Assembly (NCBI GenBank): GCA_944389505.1
Contig: CALXMP010000005.1
Coordinates: 1 to 64,000, forward strand
DNA: 64,000 nucleotides
Direction of reading: 5' to 3'
From: an uncultured Spirochaetaceae bacterium
Lineage (GTDB): Bacteria > Spirochaetota > Spirochaetia > Sphaerochaetales > Sphaerochaetaceae
Position numbers and translations under genes: made by a program. Numbering within the stretch: position 1 is the first letter of the stretch; every line of letters begins with the position of its first letter. Of the stretch, positions 33,159 through 42,822 are shown one piece after another. The notes beneath the pieces were generated by a model. It had not been told where the DNA came from. It searched no databases and saw only the letters and a list, made by a program, of their open reading frames with translations.

Positions 33159-33857
33159 ATGGAAAGTTTATGCGCTGGAATAGATCAGTATTTTGCAGGG
33201 CTATCAATTGATGTTGTATTCCTGAAAGTCCTCATTTCAGCGTTCCTCAGCGGTCTGCTTGGACTGGAGCGTACCCAGAAACGCAGACCTGCTGGGGCAA
33301 GAACCTACATGCTTGTCTCTCTTGGCGCCACCCTTGTCAGTATGCTTGGCATATATATACAGGAATATATGGGTGGTACTGATCCTTCGAGACTTGGTGC
33401 CCAGGTAATAAGCGGAATAGGCTTTCTGGGTGCCGGTACGATAATCTTCAATGGCTATCATCAGATCAAAGGACTGACTACAGCCGCGGGCCTATGGGTG
33501 TCGGCATGCATAGGATTATGCGTAGGAGCTGGATTCATAACAGGGGCTGTTCTGGTCGGCATTGCTATACTATGCATACTTTATATTCTGGGCAAGATCG
33601 AATCCACTTATTTTGCGATATCAAGACGGATTCAGATAATGATTGTCTTCAATAAGGCGATTGATATGGCAGAGTTCTTTGACAAGATGAAATGCTATGG
33701 TGATTACAAGATAATGGATTTCGATACATTCCATAATAGTGGCGATGAAGGATTCCTTATATATATCATGGTGAAGACTCAGCCTAAGGAAGAAAGGCTG
33801 AAGCTTATAAGCAATATAAAGAAGATTGCTGGTGTCCAGTATGTCGAGATAATCTAG
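33159..33857 (+). CDS. MgtC/SapB-family membrane protein
   Basis: A 232-residue protein. The N-terminal half contains four to five hydrophobic helices with the family motif SGLLGLERTQKRRPAGARTYMLVSLGA-like pattern and QVISGIGFLGAGTI, and the C-terminal half is a soluble ACT-like domain. MgtC proteins are linked to magnesium limitation, F-ATPase inhibition or virulence in other bacteria. Finding it inside a sugar ABC operon, between permease and phosphatase, is unusual. Its ribosome site (GAGGG) is weak, so its expression may depend on coupling to the permease. Confidence 0.9.
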   Translation: MESLCAGIDQYFAGLSIDVVFLKVLISAFLSGLLGLERTQKRRPAGARTYMLVSLGATLVSMLGIYIQEYMGGTDPSRLGAQVISGIGFLGAGTIIFNGYHQIKGLTTAAGLWVSACIGLCVGAGFITGAVLVGIAILCILYILGKIESTYFAISRRIQIMIVFNKAIDMAEFFDKMKCYGDYKIMDFDTFHNSGDEGFLIYIMVKTQPKEERLKLISNIKKIAGVQYVEII

Positions 33858-33871
33858 GGGAGTACTTGTTT

Positions 33872-34519
33872 ATGCATAAGTGCGTTATGTTTGACTTTGA
33901 TGGTGTTATCGTTGATAGTGAATCATATGCCAAAGACCTGCTCATCAAAGTGATCAGGGAAAATTATGGCACAGAGGTTTCTGAGGCAGATGCAATCCAT
34001 GTGATTGGTTTCAATACTGTCAGGACAATCGATTATATCAATGGCAAATATGGTTTATCTATCTCTCCAGATGATTATATATCGAAGTATTCTCTATATG
34101 ACAATTTCTATATGGATTATGATGGAATAAAGCCAATTGATGGTGCTGCTGTATGTCTCAGACAGCTTGCCTGCAATGGATTCCGTGTGGGATTGGTTTC
34201 ATCTACAGGATCAAAGCTGATCCTATCGGCACTGGATCGCCTTGATATGGTCCGGTGCTTTGATTTCATCGTCACAGGGGACATGATCCAGCATAGCAAG
34301 CCTGCGCCAGATCCATATCTGAAAGGAATTGCATTATCCGGACTGTCTGCAGATTGCTGTATTGCTGTGGAGGATTCTCCTGCAGGGGTTGCTTCTGCCA
34401 GAGCAGCAGGACTTAAGGTCGTAGGATTCAAAGCTGCAAGCATAAAGCTTGATACCACCGGTGCAGTTGCAGAGGTCGATACATATCCTGCTCTTCTGAA
34501 TTATCTCTGCACACTATAA
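33872..34519 (+). CDS. HAD-superfamily phosphatase/phosphomutase (beta-phosphoglucomutase-like)
   Basis: A 215-residue haloacid-dehalogenase-fold enzyme. Motif I is DFDGVIVDSE (nucleophile Asp and acid Asp), motif II is LVSSTGS, the Lys is in HSKPAPDPYL and motif IV is EDSPAGV. The cap-1 length fits beta-phosphoglucomutase or sugar-phosphate phosphatases. ATG 33872 has GGGGAG 9 nt upstream. Last gene of the ABC operon, so it probably acts on a sugar phosphate made in this pathway. Confidence 0.88.
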   Translation: MHKCVMFDFDGVIVDSESYAKDLLIKVIRENYGTEVSEADAIHVIGFNTVRTIDYINGKYGLSISPDDYISKYSLYDNFYMDYDGIKPIDGAAVCLRQLACNGFRVGLVSSTGSKLILSALDRLDMVRCFDFIVTGDMIQHSKPAPDPYLKGIALSGLSADCCIAVEDSPAGVASARAAGLKVVGFKAASIKLDTTGAVAEVDTYPALLNYLCTL

Positions 34520-34668
34520 TCTGAGTGATGGTATTGTATATATTACAGGTATAATAGTGCGCTGGATTCCTTTACCCGCTGGATATTCCGGATATGGAAA
34601 CAGTAAATGTTTAAGGTAGGGAGAATAGGACAGACTGTAAAAGCTTCTATCCCATTGTATAAAATTGT

Positions 34669-34735
34669 TTGACAGCTGCTCGACCCCGGGGTATTCTGTT
34701 TATGGATTTCAGGAAAACGTTTACGTAATCGTTTT
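34669..34735 (+). promoter_or_regulatory. Promoter and LacI-type operator upstream of the polyol operon
   Basis: TTGACA (34669-34674), 17 nt, TATTCT (34692-34697), then a 22-bp near-perfect palindrome (34714-34735) that reads AAAACG, T, TTACGTAA, T, CGTTTT. The central ACGT and the flanks are LacI-family operator features. The site lies just after the expected transcription start, so a bound repressor would block the operon and its own gene. Confidence 0.85.
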
Positions 34736-34752
34736 TCTATCAGGGAGGGCAT

Positions 34753-35754
34753 ATGGCTGTCGGAATAAAACAGATAGCAGAGACTGCTGGCGTATCCACG
34801 GCTACTGTTTCGCATGTCATCAACCATACCCGCTTTGTCTCCGAGGAAACGACAAGAAAAGTAGAGAAGGCGATGGAAGAGCTTTCCTACTGTCCAAATT
34901 ATCTGGCCAAGATGCTCAAAGAGAAAAAGAGCAATATGATTGGTCTTGTCATTCCTGATATCTCGAATTTCTTCTTTACTGAGATTGCTGCCGCTGTTGA
35001 GAAGAAGCTTTCCGGTTCTGGATATAACCTGGTTCTCTGCTCTTCTGATGAAGATCCTGCAAGAGAGAAGGAGAAAATAGCCCATATTCTTACTTATTTC
35101 CCCGCTGGGATAATAATTGCTCCTACGGATAGGTCCTTTGATTACCGGAGTCTTCTGGGAGATCTTCCCGCGGTATATATTGATAGAAGGCTGGAGCAGA
35201 ATATCGGGGATTCAGTCCTTATGGATTCCCGTTCAGCTGTAAACAATGCAATAGGCTATCTTATCGGTTCTGGGCATAAGCGCATAGGCTTTATTGGTGG
35301 TGTCGCAGGTATAAGCACCACGGATGAAAGATATAAAGGATATACAAGCGCTTTGCTTGAGGCTGGTATTAAGCCCGATCCTTCTTTGATTGCTTTCGGT
35401 GATTCCCGCATACAGGGCGGATATGATTCATGCAGGGCTCTCATCGAATGCAATAGCGATATGACCGCTTTATTTGTATCGAATAATCTTATGTGTATCG
35501 GTGCTATGAAATACTTTGTTCAGTATTCCATGCGTATCCCTGATGATATCTCCGTTATAGGATTTGATGATTACGACTGGACTGAGATAACGAATCCTGC
35601 GCTTTCTACTATCAAGCAGCCCACAGAGAAGATGGGAAAGATAGCTGTATCATTGCTGCTTTCAAGGATTGCCGATCCATCTAAGCCGATTGAGGAGATA
35701 ATGCTTGATGGGCAGCTGATTCTCAGAAGTTCCTGCAAAGGAATGGATGTTTGA
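34753..35754 (+). CDS. LacI-family transcriptional repressor
   Basis: A 333-residue regulator. The N-terminal helix-turn-helix and hinge are IKQIAETAGVSTATVSHVIN and the hinge helix follows at about residues 45-57 (YCPNYLAKML). The C-terminal periplasmic-binding-protein fold has IGFIGGVAGISTTDERYKGY and DISVIGFDDYDW. GGGAGGG precedes the ATG. First gene of a long polyol operon; the palindrome 18 bp before its start implies autoregulation. The inducer is probably the polyol or its phosphate. Confidence 0.94.
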   Translation: MAVGIKQIAETAGVSTATVSHVINHTRFVSEETTRKVEKAMEELSYCPNYLAKMLKEKKSNMIGLVIPDISNFFFTEIAAAVEKKLSGSGYNLVLCSSDEDPAREKEKIAHILTYFPAGIIIAPTDRSFDYRSLLGDLPAVYIDRRLEQNIGDSVLMDSRSAVNNAIGYLIGSGHKRIGFIGGVAGISTTDERYKGYTSALLEAGIKPDPSLIAFGDSRIQGGYDSCRALIECNSDMTALFVSNNLMCIGAMKYFVQYSMRIPDDISVIGFDDYDWTEITNPALSTIKQPTEKMGKIAVSLLLSRIADPSKPIEEIMLDGQLILRSSCKGMDV

Positions 35755-35783
35755 TATGACTGTGCTCACAGAAGGAGGAGAAT

Positions 35784-37151
35784 ATGGTTGAGTTCAGAAC
35801 TGGTATTGAGGATGTTTCAACCTGTGATGTGCTTGTTATCGGAGGAGGACCGGGAGGAATTGCATCAGCGCTGGCTGCTGCCCGCAATGGTGCCAAGACA
35901 GTGCTCATTGAACGTGAGGGCTGTGTCGGAGGGATGGCCACAATTGGTCTTGTAGGGCCTTTTATGACATCGTTTGATGGCAGCGGAAAGGTTCAGATTA
36001 TCCGCGGCATATTCGATGAGCTTGTGAGAAGACTGGAGAAAGCAGGGGGTGCAATACATCCTTCTAAGATCGGTAAGGCTACTCCCTATGCCGCTTTCAT
36101 ACGTAAAGGGCATGAGCATGTTACCCCTTTCGATTCCGAAACACTGAAGATTGTGGCCGAGGATATGCTTCTGGAAGCAGGTGTTCAGCTCATTTATTAT
36201 ACTGATTTCGTCGATACCATCATGGATGGTGATTCCATTGATTATGTAGTTGTGGCAAAGAGACAGGGGGCAGCTGCCATAAAAGCAGGTATCTATATTG
36301 ATGCCACCGGAGATGCATCCGTAGCAGTGAAAGCTGGCGTTCCGACCTCTAAAGGCCGAGAGGAAGATGGACATATACAGCCTGCAACGCTCTTCTTCAG
36401 AGTATGCAATGTGGATTCGGAGCGGGTATATGCATATGTGGAGGAGAATAAGGATCTGATGGGACAGCCCTTCTTCGGTGTTTTCAGCTGGCTTATAAAG
36501 GAGGGACGCAAAACAGGGGAGTGGACTATAGCCCGTGATGAGATGGGAACATATGAGACTTGTTCCAAAGGGGAGTGGAAGCTGAACACAACCCGTATAC
36601 AGAATATAGATGGGACAAGGAGCGAGGATCTTACAAAAGCCACAATCGATGGAAGAAAGCAGGTCCAGGAAGTATATGCATTCCTCCGGAAGCATGTCCC
36701 CGGATTCGAGAATGCCAAATTGATGGATACGGCCTCTGTTGTTGGCTGCAGGGAGACTCGCCATATAAAAGGACTATATACGATAACAAAGGAAGATGTG
36801 ATCAATTCTGTGGTTCCTGAGGATGTTATCCTTCTCTGTTCGAACTCTATTGATATACATGATGCCAAGACCGGTGCGGGAGAGTATATCACCGTTGATA
36901 AATGGTATGGAATCCCATATAGATCACTCGTCCCGCAGAATTGCCGGAATCTTCTTGTGGCAGGAAAGACGATATCCGCAACATCCGATGCAGTATCTGC
37001 ATTCCGTGTTATGCCATGCTGCTATGGAATAGGTGAGGCTGCGGGGGCAGCTGCTGCATTGTGCGTACAAGAATCGACGGTTCCTGCAAGACTGGAATAT
37101 GGAAAACTCAGGGATGCATTGCTGAATGAAAATGTGTTTTTAGGCGATTGA
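35784..37151 (+). CDS. FAD-dependent oxidoreductase (FAD_oxidored family)
   Basis: A 455-residue flavoprotein with the Rossmann FAD motif GGGPGGIASALAAARNGAK (about residues 19-37) and the CVGGMAT segment, a middle substrate domain, and a C-terminal GVGEAAGAAAALC-like FAD motif (GIGEAAGAAAALC). AAGGAGG precedes the ATG. Its position as first enzyme gene of the LacI-controlled polyol operon suggests oxidation of an imported sugar alcohol or cyclitol. No cysteine cluster for iron-sulphur binding is seen. The exact substrate is unknown. Confidence 0.87.
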   Translation: MVEFRTGIEDVSTCDVLVIGGGPGGIASALAAARNGAKTVLIEREGCVGGMATIGLVGPFMTSFDGSGKVQIIRGIFDELVRRLEKAGGAIHPSKIGKATPYAAFIRKGHEHVTPFDSETLKIVAEDMLLEAGVQLIYYTDFVDTIMDGDSIDYVVVAKRQGAAAIKAGIYIDATGDASVAVKAGVPTSKGREEDGHIQPATLFFRVCNVDSERVYAYVEENKDLMGQPFFGVFSWLIKEGRKTGEWTIARDEMGTYETCSKGEWKLNTTRIQNIDGTRSEDLTKATIDGRKQVQEVYAFLRKHVPGFENAKLMDTASVVGCRETRHIKGLYTITKEDVINSVVPEDVILLCSNSIDIHDAKTGAGEYITVDKWYGIPYRSLVPQNCRNLLVAGKTISATSDAVSAFRVMPCCYGIGEAAGAAAALCVQESTVPARLEYGKLRDALLNENVFLGD

Positions 37152-37179
37152 TCTGCTTCTGATTCAAAAGGAGGAATTT

Positions 37180-38433
37180 ATGAAGAAAGTATTGACCGTT
37201 CTGTTATGTTCTATGTTGTCGCTGGCTCTCTTCGCAGGAGGTTCCGGAGAGAGTGCTACGGCAGAGTCTGCTGCTGATAATGGCAAGACAAAGCTCGAGT
37301 TCTGGACGTGGCTGAGCAGCGATGCCGCGATCGATGCATACAATCAGATGCAGGATGATGTGGAGATCGTTAAGGTCCAGATGTCTCATGCAGATATCAA
37401 TGCAAAGCTTGCTATTGCTCTTCAGGCAGGAACAGGTGCACCTGATATCTATCAGACTACCCAGCGGTACTATCCTCAGTTCAGGGATAGCGGACATATG
37501 TATGATATGACATCCGTTGTTTCCGATATCATGGATGGATATCCAGACAGCCTTAAGGATCTTGTCACCTATAATGGACAGATCGCTGGTCTTACTCCGG
37601 ATGTCTCCCCTTCTGTTATGTTCTATAGAGCCGATATCTTTGAGGAATATGGTATTGAGATCGAGACATTCAATGATCTTATCGAAGCTGCAAAGATCCT
37701 GAAGGAAGATGGAATCTATATGCTGCCGATTTTCAATCCGGCTGGTTCTTGGGGTGCTAATGCCGTCGGTATGCTGCTTGGATCAAGAGGAGGCAATTAT
37801 TTCACGGCAGATGGGAAAGTAATCCATGATAACAAGGATCTTGAGATAGTCCTTGAGTTCCTCAATACAATGGTAGCAGAGGGATATGGCGAGAGCCTTA
37901 CATTCTTCACTCCGGAGTTCTGGGGAGAATTCAAGGCAGGAAAGATTGCCGCATGGATCATGAATACAGCAGAAGCTGCCAACCTGAAGACCAATGCTCC
38001 AGAGCTCTCAGGAAAGTGGAAAATCATGCCTACACCGAGGTGGGATGATAAGGAACAGGCCCTTTCCGGATACTGGGGAGGAACTGTTATAGCTGTAACG
38101 GATCAGTCTGAGAATCCGGAGGCAGCAGCAGATTTCGTGAAATGGCTCTGCGGTTCTGTTGAAGGTCAGGTATGGGCCGGAAAGACATGGTCTGCTGTTC
38201 CTGCTTATGAACCGGCTTATTCCGATCCATTCTATCAGGAAGGTGATCCGTATTTCTCAGGGGATAACATATACGATATGATTCTCGATACAACTCCGTT
38301 CCATTATTTTGATTGGGCCTCCGTTGAGATGATAATCGGAGAGAAGCTTGATCTTATGTTTGCTGGACAGCTTACACCTCAGGAGGCTGCAAGAGCAATC
38401 GAGGATACTATAGCAGCAGAAACGGGCAGGTAA
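37180..38433 (+). CDS. ABC sugar/polyol transporter, family 1 substrate-binding protein
   Basis: A 417-residue periplasmic binding protein. The signal peptide ends ALFAGGSGES, again without a lipobox cysteine. KLEFWTWLSSDAA at the mature start and ADFVKWLCGS near the C-terminus are typical of the family. AAAGGAGG lies before the ATG. A stable hairpin separates it from the permeases. As in the operon before, the ATPase is not encoded locally. Confidence 0.92.
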   Translation: MKKVLTVLLCSMLSLALFAGGSGESATAESAADNGKTKLEFWTWLSSDAAIDAYNQMQDDVEIVKVQMSHADINAKLAIALQAGTGAPDIYQTTQRYYPQFRDSGHMYDMTSVVSDIMDGYPDSLKDLVTYNGQIAGLTPDVSPSVMFYRADIFEEYGIEIETFNDLIEAAKILKEDGIYMLPIFNPAGSWGANAVGMLLGSRGGNYFTADGKVIHDNKDLEIVLEFLNTMVAEGYGESLTFFTPEFWGEFKAGKIAAWIMNTAEAANLKTNAPELSGKWKIMPTPRWDDKEQALSGYWGGTVIAVTDQSENPEAAADFVKWLCGSVEGQVWAGKTWSAVPAYEPAYSDPFYQEGDPYFSGDNIYDMILDTTPFHYFDWASVEMIIGEKLDLMFAGQLTPQEAARAIEDTIAAETGR

Positions 38434-38472
38434 TATTCTCTTCTGCTGTTATCAGATTGAGTAAATATGTTT

Positions 38473-38498
38473 CTGGCCGGCGCAATGCCGCCGGTCAG
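38473..38498 (+). other. Intercistronic hairpin after the binding-protein gene
   Basis: CTGGCCGGCG and CGCCGGTCAG form a 10-bp stem (one G-T pair) with a 6-nt loop. There is no T run, so it probably protects the upstream mRNA rather than terminating. Confidence 0.75.
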
Positions 38499-38514
38499 AT
38501 AGGAGCTGAGATTT

Positions 38515-39402
38515 ATGAAAGTCCATATAGATTCCAGACGGATTGCACCGTATTTGTTTCTACTGCCATTCCTTATTTTCTTTGCTATTTTCCGTCTTTG
38601 GCCGATAATCTGGTCATTTCTCATTAGTTTCTTCCAGCTGGATGATGGCGATATCTCAGGATTCATCGGAATGTCGAACTATATTACGATTTTCCATGAT
38701 CCGACTTTCATCAAGGCTATATGGAATACATTATACTTTGTTGTTGTATATAACGTAATAATGATTATCCTGGCAATAATGCTCGCCGTTTTCTGTAATA
38801 GTTCAATAATAGGCGGGAAAAAGGCCTACAGGGCTGTATTCTTCTCTCCTATTGCTATGTCATTGCCAGTTGTCGCGGTTGTCTTCGATCTTATCTTCGC
38901 GAGGAATATCGGATTCATAACTTCGCTTCTGGGTATGTTCGGCATCGAGTACAATTATAGGATTTTCGCATCAATGACCGGTGCTATGTGGGCTGTCATA
39001 TTGATGCGTGTATGGCGTGGCTCTGGATATTACTGTGCATATTTCCTTGCAGGACTCACATCAATTCCTGAAGAACTGTATGAATCTGCGATGATTGATG
39101 GTGCAAATGCTTTCCAGCAGTTCAGGAAGATAACCCTTCCTCTGCTGAAGCCAATGCTTATATTCGTGATAATCATGTCAACGATACTTTCATTCCAGTT
39201 ATTCGATGAGCCTTGGATTCTTACCCAGGGAGGTCCTGCGAATTCAACCCTCACACTGCAAATGTATCTGTATCAGACAAGCTTCCTTAAGCAGGATTTC
39301 TCTAAAGGAGCCGCAGTCTCATACGTTATGACGCTTCTTATGCTTGCGGCCTCCATAGTCTCTGTTTCAAGGCAGAAGGAAAGTTCTTCAGGGAGGAAAT
39401 GA
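38515..39402 (+). CDS. ABC sugar/polyol transporter permease (first)
   Basis: A 295-residue six-helix inner-membrane permease of the MalF group with the EAA loop ESAMIDGANAFQQFRKITLPLLKP. AGGAG at 38501-38505 lies before the ATG. Stop and next start overlap in ATGATG. Confidence 0.92.
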   Translation: MKVHIDSRRIAPYLFLLPFLIFFAIFRLWPIIWSFLISFFQLDDGDISGFIGMSNYITIFHDPTFIKAIWNTLYFVVVYNVIMIILAIMLAVFCNSSIIGGKKAYRAVFFSPIAMSLPVVAVVFDLIFARNIGFITSLLGMFGIEYNYRIFASMTGAMWAVILMRVWRGSGYYCAYFLAGLTSIPEELYESAMIDGANAFQQFRKITLPLLKPMLIFVIIMSTILSFQLFDEPWILTQGGPANSTLTLQMYLYQTSFLKQDFSKGAAVSYVMTLLMLAASIVSVSRQKESSSGRK

Positions 39403-40244
39403 TGTTAGGTACAAAGAGAAAGAGAACGCTGTCAAAGCTCGGCATACACCTGATTCTTATTGTTTATGCTATCTTTACGCTTATCCCATTCTACTGGATG
39501 GCTGTGAATTCGATAAGGCCGGCTGGTGACTTCTATAGCAGAATGGAGGGGTTGTTCCCAGACAATATAGATTTTGGTAATTATATCAGTCTATTCAGCA
39601 ATACGAGTTTTCTGGCATGGTTATGGAATAGCATCATAATCTGCATATTATCTACATTTCTTGGACTGTTGATATGCTCTATGGCTGGTTTTGCTTTTGG
39701 GGTGTATAGATTCCGGCTTAAGAATTTCTTCTTCTGGCTTGTACTGGGATCAGTGGCAATTCCAGAGATAGTGACAATCATTCCGGTTTTCCGGCTGATG
39801 TCAGATATCGGTATGATAGATACATATTCATCTCTTGTACTTCCGTATGCTGTGAGCATGTTCGGGATATTCCTTATGAAGCAGTATATTGAATCCAGTC
39901 TGCCGATGGAGCTTCTTGAAGCTGCTAGAATCGATGGTATAGGTGAAGCTGGCCTTTTTGTACGGATTGCGTTACCACTGGTGAAACCCGGTCTTGGTGT
40001 GCTTGGAATATATCTATGGCTGAATGCCTGGTCCAGCTATTTCTGGCCATTGATTATGCTAAAGTCACAGACAATGCTTACTGTTCCTCTTGGATTGGCG
40101 ACTCTTTATGCCGATCCTTGGAATCTTCAGTATGGTGTTCTGATGGCGGGGTCTCTGATTTCCACAATCCCGATTATCATAATCTTCATTTGTGCTCAGG
40201 ATCAGTTCATAAATGGTCTTACTGCAGGTTCGGTAAAAGGATGA
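39402..40244 (+). CDS. ABC sugar/polyol transporter permease (second)
   Basis: A 280-residue MalG-type permease with about six helices and the EAA loop EAARIDGIGEAGLFVRIALPLVKP. I prefer ATG 39402 because GGAGG (39392-39396) is 5 nt upstream; ATG 39399 is only 2 nt away. Translation is coupled to the preceding gene. Confidence 0.92.
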   Translation: MLGTKRKRTLSKLGIHLILIVYAIFTLIPFYWMAVNSIRPAGDFYSRMEGLFPDNIDFGNYISLFSNTSFLAWLWNSIIICILSTFLGLLICSMAGFAFGVYRFRLKNFFFWLVLGSVAIPEIVTIIPVFRLMSDIGMIDTYSSLVLPYAVSMFGIFLMKQYIESSLPMELLEAARIDGIGEAGLFVRIALPLVKPGLGVLGIYLWLNAWSSYFWPLIMLKSQTMLTVPLGLATLYADPWNLQYGVLMAGSLISTIPIIIIFICAQDQFINGLTAGSVKG

Positions 40245-40275
40245 AAGAGTATGCTGATGCTGAAAGGTGACTATT

Positions 40276-41277
40276 ATGTTTGATGTCGTGGCTCTTGGTG
40301 AGTGCCTTATAGATTTCACTCCATCTGGAATGACTGGCGAAGGGATTCCTCTTTATTCTCAGAATCCAGGTGGAGCTCCTGCTAATGTCCTAGCGATGCT
40401 ATCCCGTTTAGGATGCCATACAGCATTCATCGGCAAGGTCGGCGATGATCCATTCGGATCCTTCCTGCGATGTAGACTTGAGGATGCAGGTATATGCTGC
40501 TCAGGATTGTCATTGGATCAAAGATATCTTACATCACTGGCTTTTGTCACTCTCGATGCTTCCGGAGATCGATCGTTTCTTTTCTATAGGGAGCAGGGGG
40601 CTGATCTTATGCTTGAGGATAGCGATATAGATAAGGATCTTATTTCCGGATCAAGGATTTTCCATTTTGGGTCTGTATCCATGACAGGAGAGCCCTCCAG
40701 AACGACTACCATCGATGTTGCTGGATATGCAAGAAAGGCTGGGGCTGTAATCAGTTTTGATCCAAACTACAGGGCATTCCTCTGGAAGGATCCTGCTGAT
40801 GCTGAGAAGGTGATATCCAGCGTCATTCCCTTATGTGATATTGTTAAGGTATCAGAGGAGGAGATGAGGCTTATTTCCGGCCGGGATGGTCTTGAGGATG
40901 GGTCGGCCTGTATAGCTGACAAAGGGCCTTCTATTGTAATTGTGACCCGTGGCCCATCGGGCGCATTTGTCCGGGCTGGTGGATATATCGCATCTTTTCC
41001 AGCTTTCGATGTCAGGACTATTGATACTACTGGGGCTGGCGATGCATTCTATGGGGCATTCCTCAGCAGGATCCTTGCATCCGGTTATTGTAGCCGTGGT
41101 GCATTAGCAAGCATCAGCGAAGATTGTATATACGATGCTTTGATATATGCTAATGCGGCAGGAAGCCTGGCAACAGCATCTTATGGTGCTATCCCGGCGA
41201 TGCCCTCTGCGGATGAAATCAAGGACTGCATAGAAAATATAGGTTTGTTAGGAGGCCATGATGATTATCTCAGATGA
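40276..41277 (+). CDS. PfkB-family kinase (fructokinase-like)
   Basis: A 333-residue sugar kinase. GGAPANVLAMLSRLG at the N-terminus and DTTGAGDAFYGAF at the C-terminus are the two PfkB signatures, and the former resembles bacterial fructokinases. In this operon a polyol dehydrogenase would yield a ketose that this enzyme phosphorylates. The end overlaps the mannitol dehydrogenase-family gene by 17 bases. ATG 40276 is preferred over GTG 40267. Confidence 0.9.
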   Translation: MFDVVALGECLIDFTPSGMTGEGIPLYSQNPGGAPANVLAMLSRLGCHTAFIGKVGDDPFGSFLRCRLEDAGICCSGLSLDQRYLTSLAFVTLDASGDRSFLFYREQGADLMLEDSDIDKDLISGSRIFHFGSVSMTGEPSRTTTIDVAGYARKAGAVISFDPNYRAFLWKDPADAEKVISSVIPLCDIVKVSEEEMRLISGRDGLEDGSACIADKGPSIVIVTRGPSGAFVRAGGYIASFPAFDVRTIDTTGAGDAFYGAFLSRILASGYCSRGALASISEDCIYDALIYANAAGSLATASYGAIPAMPSADEIKDCIENIGLLGGHDDYLR

Positions 41278-42709
41278 AACACTTCCGCTGCTGAAGGATA
41301 AAGGAATAAAGGTTCCTTCATATGACAGGAAAACCCTGAAGCCTTCACTTGTACATATTGGGCTTGGGCATTTCCATCGTTCTCATTTCCTTGCATATCT
41401 GGATGATCTGCTGAATGCAGGGTTATATGATGGCGGTGTCTTTGAAGTGGATATGATTCCCTCGGACAGGAATTTCATCAATGCACTCCGGAAGCAGGAT
41501 TATATGTACAGCGTGCTGGCAATTGCTCCCGATGGTAAAGAGGATCTGCGTATTAATGGCCCAATACTCGGGTATGCTAATCATTCTGATGATCCTGGCA
41601 TCGTTGCCAGAGTCCTTGCATCCCCGGATACAGAGCTTATAACTCTTACCATCACGGAAAAAGGCTATTGCTACCGTGATGATATCGGCAGCATAGACTG
41701 GGATAATCCACAGATAAAGCATGATCTAGGAGCTTCTGGGCCTCCTATGACAGCAGTAGGCTGTCTTTCCGCAGCTCTGGCTGAGCGGTACAGGAATAAC
41801 GATCCCGTTACGATTATGAGCTGTGACAATGTACCGGAGAATGGCAGAATGCTACGTTCCTGCATTCTGCAGTTCTGTAGCCGTAAGTATCCCGCTATTG
41901 TGAAATGGGTAGAGGAGTCAATCGCATTCCCCTGTACGATGGTTGACAGGATAACGCCGGGAACTGGTATCGATGATATCAATAAGCTGATGAATGAATA
42001 TGATCTTGAAGATGGCTGTCCCGTGCACTGCGAGAGCTTCAGGCAATGGGTGATTGAGGATTCATTCTGCACGCCTGTCCCTGATTTCCGGAAATCAGGG
42101 GCGCTTATCGTAAAGGATGTTAGACCGTATGAGCTGATGAAGATCAGGCTTCTCAATGGTTCTCATTCTGCGCTCTCGTATCCTTCGTATATGATTGGAC
42201 ATAGGATGGTCCATGAAGGTATTGGTGATCCTGTGATCAGGAAGCTTATCCGCGGATTCTATATGGAGGAGATTGCGGAGACACTTCCTGCTGTTCCTGA
42301 TGTTGATATCCCATCCTATGAGGATGAGCTGATCGCCAGATTCTCCAATCCATATATTGCGGATACTATCCTGCGTCTTGCATCCGATGGTTCCAAGAAG
42401 ATCTCTAATGCTATATTCAGGCCATTGGAAGAAGGGTTGTCCAAAGGGCTTCCGATGAAGCATGCAATACTTGTCCTGGCCATCTGGAACTACTATTACA
42501 TCTACAGAGAGGATGGTATGCCTATGCCGATAGATGATCCCAAAGGCGATGAGCTCCTTTCCGCTGCTGGTGATTCATCTCTGTTCTTCCGGATTGCAGG
42601 TCTTGCAGACTGGGTGTTGGATAAGAGCATTTTCATTGGACAGGTTGATGAATACCTTTCGGAACTGAAGACAAAAGGCGTGAAAAGAACAATAGAGGAA
42701 ACATTATAA
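41261..42709 (+). CDS. Mannitol dehydrogenase-family oxidoreductase
   Basis: A 482-residue member of the polyol-specific long-chain dehydrogenase family (mannitol 2-dehydrogenase, fructuronate and tagaturonate reductases). The nucleotide site is VHIGLGHFHRSHFLAYLDDL, the conserved MVDRITPGT and WVIEDSF follow, and the catalytic Lys and His are in MKIRLLNGSHSALSYP. GGAGG 5 nt before ATG 41261 sets the start. With the kinase it gives a route polyol to ketose to ketose phosphate. Mannitol or arabitol are the likeliest substrates. Confidence 0.9.
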   Translation: MIISDETLPLLKDKGIKVPSYDRKTLKPSLVHIGLGHFHRSHFLAYLDDLLNAGLYDGGVFEVDMIPSDRNFINALRKQDYMYSVLAIAPDGKEDLRINGPILGYANHSDDPGIVARVLASPDTELITLTITEKGYCYRDDIGSIDWDNPQIKHDLGASGPPMTAVGCLSAALAERYRNNDPVTIMSCDNVPENGRMLRSCILQFCSRKYPAIVKWVEESIAFPCTMVDRITPGTGIDDINKLMNEYDLEDGCPVHCESFRQWVIEDSFCTPVPDFRKSGALIVKDVRPYELMKIRLLNGSHSALSYPSYMIGHRMVHEGIGDPVIRKLIRGFYMEEIAETLPAVPDVDIPSYEDELIARFSNPYIADTILRLASDGSKKISNAIFRPLEEGLSKGLPMKHAILVLAIWNYYYIYREDGMPMPIDDPKGDELLSAAGDSSLFFRIAGLADWVLDKSIFIGQVDEYLSELKTKGVKRTIEETL

Positions 42710-42723
42710 AATGTCCGGAGACG

Positions 42724-42809
42724 ATATAGCTGAGCTGGATGGAAAGCATGCGGATCATATCCGTATATGGCTAAGGATTCCTCGGTAGCTATATGCTCTG
42801 CAGTTTTTT
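42724..42809 (+). promoter_or_regulatory. Structured leader or attenuator before the zinc dehydrogenase
   Basis: ATATAGCT (42724-42731) pairs with AGCTATAT (42787-42794), GAG with CTC inside it, and CGGAT-CAT-ATCCG (42751-42763) forms a perfect inner hairpin within a longer AGC...GCT helix. A run of six Ts (42804-42809) follows, then the AGGAGG of the next gene. The arrangement could be a terminator-type attenuator. Confidence 0.55.
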
Positions 42810-42822
42810 ATAGGAGGAATAT

